From: Aselliscus stoliczkanus
Taxonomy: Eukaryota > Chordata > Mammalia > Chiroptera > Hipposideridae
DNA: 64,000 nucleotides
Assembly: GCA_033961575.1 (NCBI GenBank)
Contig: CM066731.1
Coordinates: 83,969,501-84,033,500, forward strand
Direction: 5' to 3'
In this document: positions 57,401 to 64,000 of the stretch, in pieces
Position numbering within the stretch: position 1 is the stretch's first letter
Layout: each line of letters starts with the position of its first letter
The notes under the pieces: model-generated
Told to the model about the DNA's origin: nothing
Databases searched by the model: none
Seen by the model: the letters and a program-made list of their open reading frames with translations, nothing else
Program-made: the position numbers and the translations under genes

Positions 57401-58756
57401 GTGGTTCATATTTAATTCTTAATTGCAGAAATTATTTTGCATATTTTTCTTCCCTTCCTTTGTAATAATTTTAATAAACTAGCCTATTTTTGTTTGTTTA
57501 TGGTCTTATTGTTTTTGTAATTGTAAATCTTTTGGGAAATAAATAAAATTTAAATTATGCACAAAGGAACAAAGTAAAAAATAATAAAAAGACTTAACTA
57601 GGTAAAGGCTGCTTTAAAGAAGCTCACATTTTGTGTTATGAGCTCTTCATTCAAATTGCTTTTTCACTTCTTAGATGATCCTGTCATGGAAAATTTTCTT
57701 GCTTTCTCTGTTTTTCTCTTTTAAGTCTCTTGAGTTATGCCTATACGGTCCAGTGGAGATTCTTCTGTTTCCTCAAAAATTTGACAGTAGAGCTCATCTA
57801 GTCAAAAGAGCTGCTAGTCTTGTCTTTCTTGAGTAACATTTATATTCTGTTGGCAAGATTTGAAGTCTCAGAATCATAGTGTTATTTATTGAGGATGAAA
57901 TGATACATGGCTGTGCAAGTCACTACAACCAGACCCACCCCTTACCCTGCTATGATTGACTCCATGACAAATTCTGGAACTTCTTGGACTGTTTTTCTTT
58001 AAAAACTTCCCTAGTCAAACACTAACCATTATTTCTGTTAATGATGTTAAGAAGGGCTAATGGTAGTCGATCACAATGGAAAAATTAACCTTTCTCTTCT
58101 TTCTCTTTCTTGCATGTTTTAAACATGAAATTGGGGGAAAAGTACAAGATGACCTCTGGATGTTGTTTCTAAATATTTTTTTTTAAAAAAAATAGGCCTG
58201 CATGTAAAAAAAAAATGATTTGACAAATCTAATACCCTTTCAAGATAAAGCACTCAATAAACTAGGATTAGAAGAGAACATCCTCAATACCATCCTCATA
58301 TATGAAAAGCCCATAGCTAACACCATGTTCAATGGTGAAAGTTTGAAACTTTTTCCCCTATGATCAGAACAAGACAAAGATGTCCATTTTCACCACTTCT
58401 GTTCACCACAGGTATAACCATATCGATTAGGGAAAAAAAAGAAAAAAGAAATAAAAGGCATCAAAATAGGAAAGCGTGTAGCTTGAGACATGTCACAGAT
58501 GACATGATCTTATAAGTGGAAAACACAAAGAATCCACAAAAAACTGTTAAAGCTAATAAACAAATTCATCAAAGTTGCAGCTTAGAAGATCAACATGCAA
58601 ATAGAGTTATACTTCTATACATTATCAATAAGTAACCAAAATAATGAAATTAAAGAATAATTTCATTTGTAACAGCATCAAAAAGAGTAAAATACTTAAA
58701 AATAAAGTTAACCAAAGAGGTATGAAAGCTGTAAAGTAAAACTACAAAACATTGCT

Positions 58757-59522
58757 TGTGTTCACACAACAGCCTAACCGTCTGCCCCCATGCACCTTCC
58801 AATAAAGACAGATCCTTATAGAGACATTACTTCAACATTATGCCTACTCTATCTTCCTCTTTGGCCCCAGAGGATGTCTGGATAGTCAATGACAGAAAAG
58901 ATTCCTCAAGGGAGGGGCAACATAAGCCAGATTCAGTCACATGGGTGTCACAGGAGAAATCATGGAGTTAAGGAAAATAGGCATAGACCGCTTGTCTCAG
59001 GTGCTGACAGCTTGCCTGTGGAATGACCTAATAAGGTGATAACATCTGTCCTCCATGCATTCTTTTTTTTTTTTTTTTTTTTTGGTCACTGGCCCTCATA
59101 TGTGGGACCGAACCGGGGCTGCTGGCTTCCCAAGCCAGTGCTTAACCACTGCGCCACTCGGCCGGCCCTTCCATGCATTCTTATCAGTGAATCTGGGCAT
59201 AAGAAGTTTGTGTCTCTTAGAAGGTACATGAACAATAACATCCTGGGAGTTTCGGTAATGACAGCCTGCAGGCATGGGTGATTTGACTTTGAGCTCAGTT
59301 CTGTGGTATGATGTATGGGACTTACAGACTATGGAAAAAACAATGCTACTTTCTTGTGTAAATCCTAATAAAAGCCTTGCAGTGGCTCAGTTCTGGGCTC
59401 TCAGTCCATGAGACTTTGAGTCCCCTGGTGCCAACTGCATTTTCTTCTCTCATTTGTCTCTCTTTCTTAACCTTTCACTGTCCCTTCTCCACTCCCACTG
59501 CTGTGTCACGCAGGATGGGACA
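58757..59522 (+). mobile_element. Second, older solo LTR related to 53567-54591
   Basis: ATTGCT is duplicated at 58751-58756 and 59523-59528; the unit starts TGTGTTCACA and ends GGATGGGACA. Its middle is colinear with the first LTR ('CAATGACAG.AAGATT.CTCAA', 'GCATAGACC.CTTGTC', 'TGATAACAT.CTGTCCT'). AATAAAAGCC near 59367 is a poly-A signal candidate. A SINE (59065-59169) is inserted in it. Confidence 0.8.
59065..59169 (-). mobile_element. Young tRNA-head SINE, minus strand, inside the LTR
   Basis: A T-run followed by GGTCACTGGCCCTCATATGT, GGACCGAACCGGGGC and GCGCCACTCGGCCGGCC is the inverse of the 52838 copy. TCCATGCATTCTT flanks it perfectly at 59052-59064 and 59170-59182. Confidence 0.92.
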
Positions 59523-60589
59523 ATTGCTGACAGAAATCTTAAAAGACCTTAATAAATGTAAAGATACCCTGTGTCCATACATTGGAAGACAATGTTGTTA
59601 AGATAGAATACTCCCCACATAATCTACTGTTTCAAGGAAATCCCTATCAAAATTACATTAACCTCTTTTGGGGGGTGCAGAAATGAAAAACCTGTTCCTA
59701 AAATTCATACAGAGTCTAAAGGGACCCCAGATAGTCAAAACAATTTTGAAAAAAAAAAAAGAACAAAGTTGGAGGACTCATAAATCCCAAGTTCAATAGG
59801 TACTACAAAGTCACAACAATTAAATTAGTGTGGTATTGGCATAAAGATAGACACAATAGACCACTGGAATAGAGAGTCCAGAAATAAACTCATACATCTA
59901 TAGCCAATTGATTTGTCAACAATGCCAGAACGATTCAATGAGGAAAAGAACATCCTCCTCAATAAATAGTGCTAGGATAACTGGATATCCACATGTAAAA
60001 GAGCATTAGAACCATAACTCACACCACATGCAAAAATTAACTAACATGGATCAAAGACCAAAATGTAAGAGCTAAAACTATAAAACTCTTAGAAAACAAC
60101 ACAGAGGAAAATCTTCATGATCTTGGTTTTGGCAATGGTTTCTGAAATATGACACCAAAAATACAAGCAACAAAAGAAAAAAAAATAAATTAGGCTTGAT
60201 CAAAATTTAATACTTTTGTGCATAAAGAACACTAGTAAAAGTGAGTGAAAAGACAGCCCACAGAATGCAAGAAAATATTTGCAAGTCATATATTTGATAT
60301 GGTTAAGTATCCAAGATAAAGGACTCTTTCAACTCAAAACAACAACAAAATAACACAATTTTAAAAATGATAAACAGTTTGAATAAACATTGTTTCAAAG
60401 GAAATAAATAAATGGTTGACAAGCACATGAAAAGATGCTAAATGACATTAGTCACAAGGGAAATGCAAATGAAACTCACAAGATATCATTTTAAACTCAC
60501 TAGATGGCTATAATTTCAAAAACATGAGATTAAATCAACCACAAGAGAAAATGATGCAATCAAGATACACGGTATATATGAGATGTGTG

Positions 60590-61355
60590 AGGCTGCTGTT
60601 GGCATAACATGGCATACTATTTTACAGAAAACTTAAAAAAAGTAGAAAGAATACACTCTAAAATAACCATGAAAAGCACAGTTTAGTAAATATATAAACC
60701 AGTAACAATGGTTTATTAGTGTTATCAAGTATTATGTACTGTACATAATTGTATGAGTTATCTACATGTGTACAACTGGCAGTGCGGTAGGTTTGTTTAC
60801 ACCAGCATCAACACAGACAGATGAGTAATGCATTGTGCTCTGATGTTTTTATGGTTACATGTCACTAGGTGGTACATTCAAAGACTCCCAGTGGATACCT
60901 GAAACAGTGAGTAGTACTAAACCTTATATATACTATGTTTTTTCCTATACATGCATACCTATGATAAAGTTTAATTTATAAATTAGGCACAGTAAGAGAT
61001 GAACAACAATAACTAATAATAAAACAATTATGACAATATACAAAGTTGTGCAAGTGTGGTTTCTCTCTTTTTCTCTCTCTGATACATGATCTGATGACCA
61101 AGAGGGCTACCAAATGACTAAGGGGCGGGGAGCCTACCAGTGGTGGATACACTGGACAAAGGGAAGATTCACATCCCAGGTGGGACAGAGAAGAATGGTA
61201 TAAGATTTCATCATCATACTCAGAACACAGTGCAATCAAAAACTCATGAATTGTTTATTTCTGGAATTTTCCCTTTAAAATTTTCAGACCACATGCAAAT
61301 GAAGCCGTGTGAAACTGAAACTGAGGAAAGCAATGCTGCAGATAAGGGAGAACTG
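60590..61355. mobile_element. Tigger/MER44-type DNA transposon segment
   Basis: 'GGATACCTGAAACAGTGAGT', 'TTAGGCACAGTAAGAGATGA' and 'ATTGTTTATTTCTGGAATTT' are blocks of a common mammalian Tigger-type element; the last part matches 33180-33370. The first part (about 60690-60880, 'TACTGTACATAATTGTATGA') may be a second related element. No transposase frame survives. Confidence 0.6.
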
Positions 61356-61524
61356 GATCTTGAATATGTTACTTCATTTTATCCTGACATAATACCTTGA
61401 TACCAAAGTCTGACAGTACTCTAATTTTTTTACCTTGTGAAGTCACTTGCTGCTTTTACCTAAAAGGATATTTTCTTTTCTTTACAGTCTGATAATTTTA
61501 CTATGGTATTTCTTGGTGTTGGCA

Positions 61525-61975
61525 GTTGTGATGGTCAACTTGACTAGGCTAAGTGATACCCAATATCTGGTAAGACATTTCTGGTGTGTCTCTGAGGGTG
61601 TTTCCAGAAGAGATTAGCTTTTGAATTGTGAACTGAGTGAAGCAGATGGTCCTCCCCAATGTGAGCGCTCATTATCTAATGAGGGCTCATATAGAACAAA
61701 AAAGAGAGGATGAATGAATTGCCCTCTCTCTGTTTGAGATGGGCCATCCTTCATCTCCTGTCCTTGCACATTGATGCTCTTGGTCTCTGGCCTTTGAACT
61801 TGGACTGGGACATACATTATCAGCCCCCTCCTGGTTAGCAGGCCTTTGGAATTGGACTGAATTATATCACAGGCTTTTCTGGTTCTCCAGTTTGCAGATG
61901 GCATATCGTGGGACTTCTCAGCATTCGTAATCAGGTGAGCCAATTCCTATATGTAATTATATTACATAAAAATGG
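61525..61975 (+). mobile_element. Ancient interspersed repeat, class not identified
   Basis: 'GGTCAACTTGACTAGGCTAA', 'GGGTGTTTCCAGAAGAGATT', 'GTTCTCCAGTTTGCAGATGG' and 'GTGGGACTTCTCAGCATTCG' are blocks that I remember from a frequent mammalian repeat. I cannot give its class with confidence. Confidence 0.5.
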
Positions 61976-61979
61976 CCAA

Positions 61980-62730
61980 TAAGACATGAGAAGATACTCA
62001 ACATCATTAATCATCAAAGAAATGCAAATCAAAACCACAGTGAGATATCAATTCATCCCTACGAGGATGACTATAATCAAAAAGTCAGACAATAACAAGT
62101 GTTGAGGACGTGGAGAAATTAGAGCTGGTGATGAGAATGTAGATGGTGCAGCCATTTTGGAAAACAGTGTGGCAGTTCTGCACAGAAGTTAAACTTAGAG
62201 TTACTATTTGGCCCAGCAGCTCTACTGCTAGGTATAGTCCCAAGAGAAATGAAAACATGCGTCCACGCAAATCTGTACACAAATGGTCATAGCAGCATTT
62301 TTTATAATAGCCCAAATATGGGAACAATCCAAATGTCCATCAATGAATAAATGGATAAATAAAATGTGGTATGCCCATACAATGGACTATTATTTGGCCA
62401 TAGAAAGGAATGAAGCACTGATTCATGTTATAACCTGGATGAACCTTGAAAACACATTTGGTGAAAGAAGCCAGATGCAAAAGGCCTCATGTTGTATGAT
62501 CCCATTTATTTGAAATATCCAGAATCGGCTAATCGAAAAAGATAGAACATAGATAATGGTTGCTCGTGACTGGGGCAGGGGGAATTGGGGAGTGAATGCT
62601 AATAGGTACAGGAGTTTTTGAGGCCATGGAAGTGTTCTAATAATTGTGGTAATGGTTGCATAACTCTGTGAATATGTGAAAAACACTTTAAATGGGTGAA
62701 TAGTATGATATGTGAATTATATAGTAACAT
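61980..62730 (+). mobile_element. Old L1 3' end, plus strand
   Basis: The order 'AAGAAATGCAAATCAAAACC', 'GGAAAACAGTGTGGCAGTTC', 'AACAATCCAAATGTCCATCA', 'TGTTGTATGATCCCATTTAT', then a G-rich 3' UTR start is typical of an L1M 3' end. It overlaps in consensus with the end of the 58194-60570 segment, so it is a separate copy. Confidence 0.85.
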
Positions 62731-64000
62731 GTATCTCAAAAAAGTAACATGTATATCAGAAAAAGACTTCAAAGGGCCTATACTCTTCCAGTCCTTCAGA
62801 CTCTGTGGCAGAGTCCTTGCCTTCACTCACTATAGAGTGGGAAAACCTCCAGTTTCAGCTGCTGTTCTCACATTTGTCCTCTCTTTGTTATTTTTGGGGC
62901 TGTTCTGTTCTAGGTCCATTATTTCCTCCTGCACATTGCCAGTACACAACAAGCAGGTCTCAAGGCTCTTTGGTTCTTTGTCCTACCCACTTGTATTTTG
63001 AGATCCAAGGGGATACTTTGTCACCTGCTTTTGTTGTAATTACCATCTATTGCTTTTCCATTTTGCTCTCTACTTGTTCTACTTTTATGTGGGGATTCAG
63101 AAAAATCCAAAAATTATTCTGGCCTCGCTGCCACTATCTTCCCAGACTTCTTTTAGGAAAGCTTTGTAAAATGCTCCCCTTTTCAATATGAATTTCAAAT
63201 ATTTTCCCCCAGTTTACCTGTGTCTTTTGTTATTTGAGCTTCTTGGATAGGTCACTTGGAGATGAGGTGGTGGGGGTGCTTGGGGGAGGGGTGACCTGTA
63301 GCTTCCCACACTGTGTTATGTAAGAGCTGGTGGCAGCACTTTCTGATCATGCAGGGAATTAATTACTCTCTCCCCATTTTAACAGCCCTGCGGCTCTATA
63401 GAGTGATTGGACTTTCTCAGGTTCTTATTAATATTTTCTTCTGGGCTTCTTATGCAGTGCAATTCAGTTCACCTATTGCTCAGAAACCATTGCCATGGTA
63501 ACCTATTCTGGAATATAAAGCAGTTCCTTGGAGTTGAAGAAAAAGAAGGTGACTAAAAAACTGAGCACTCCAGCCATTCAGTCACCATGTATTTCCCTAA
63601 GGCACTTGAAAGAATTAAGGGAAATAAACACGTATAGGTATATTGCTGCTCTCTGTCCTTTACAGATGAGAAAATGTTTAGTCCAACTGGAATTTTCAGA
63701 GGACAATTCTCTAAAGTAGGGAATGGTGGTAAATTTAATTCCTTGTCACATTGGGGTTTGCAAAATAGCCTGTAATGAGATTGTCCAATGTCTAATTTGG
63801 GGTTAAAATATGGCTAGTTTTAAAGTTTCTTCAATTCCTGTGGAATTCCATTAATATGTAACTCCCAGTTTCCATAGCTATGAAACACCATCCCAAAGCT
63901 GAATGCAGAAGCCCCGCTTTTTACAGCTTCTTTCCTCCACATGGTTGCCAAGAACTCTAAGAAGTGTGCACATGTACAAAGTCATTCAACTGTAAATGGG
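62731..64000. other. Intergenic, nothing recognised
   Basis: ORFs of 60-128 codons occur on the plus strand (the longest at 62805-63191) but are Leu/Ser/Phe-rich without any family signature or splice support. Confidence 0.45.

Larger units (their letters stand above)
58194..60570 (+). mobile_element. Old L1 ORF2 segment interrupted by an LTR
   Basis: Plus-strand blocks from the reverse transcriptase region (ATAAAGCACTCAATAAACTA, ACACCATGTTCAATGGTGAA) run to 58756. They resume at 59523 (GACAGAAATCTTAAAAGACC) and continue through AATAGAGAGTCCAGAAATAA to about 60570. Frame damage is heavy. The gap is exactly the solo LTR with its SINE. Confidence 0.85.

Noticed and set aside
53567..59522. A single provirus bounded by the two LTRs
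   Set aside because: Each LTR has its own 6-bp duplication (TTGGTG and ATTGCT), the sequence between them has no retroviral genes, and the second one sits in an old L1.
62805..63191. A 128-codon plus-strand ORF near the window end
   Set aside because: The translation is Leu/Phe/Ser-rich without a motif or splice support, and may be old repeat.

Overview
This is a mammalian nuclear genome window: spliced genes with GT/AG introns, interspersed retrotransposons everywhere, and no bacterial-style gene density. Two protein-coding genes can be supported. The 3' part of CCDC93 (plus strand, six exons, 509-14736) encodes the last 160 residues of a subunit of the endosomal CCC/Commander complex. HTR5B (minus strand, two exons, 36963-22515) encodes a serotonin 5-HT5B receptor. 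The two genes face each other tail to tail, which agrees with the known CCDC93/HTR5B neighbourhood on human 2q14. The HTR5B reading frame is complete here (369 codons), whereas the human gene is a known pseudogene.

The host is probably a bat, most likely of the rhinolophoid group. The long tRNA-derived SINEs share a body and an AATAAA-bearing end with Rhin-1-type elements as I remember them, and L1 has been active fairly recently. This is inference from repeat style and could not be checked against a library.

Layout: 1-14736, CCDC93 exons and introns; introns hold mostly old DNA-transposon and MIR debris, a (TTCC)n tract and one SINE. 14737-22514, CCDC93 3' UTR and the intergenic space with an L1 3' end, a long SINE and a palindromic MITE. 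22515-36963, HTR5B; its 13.3-kb intron holds an internally deleted L1 (25057-28258), a long SINE, a MER44/Tigger-type transposon and a second short L1 (34892-35676). 35900-37560, a GC- and CpG-rich block over HTR5B exon 1 and its upstream flank. 37560-64000, no gene recognised: SINEs, a nearly full-length but broken L1 (45414-51822), two solo LTRs with 6-bp target duplications (53567-54591 and 58757-59522), old L1 fragments and DNA transposons.

There is no evidence of a new multi-gene system. The points most worth a second look are the intact HTR5B; a SINE 39 bp from its exon 2 acceptor that creates a strong cryptic acceptor; two L1 copies sharing an unusual rearranged 3' end; 111-bp tandem monomers in the L1 5' UTR; an 79-bp mariner palindrome that could fold like a MADE1/miR-548 hairpin; and a three-layer nested insertion at 58.2-60.6 kb.
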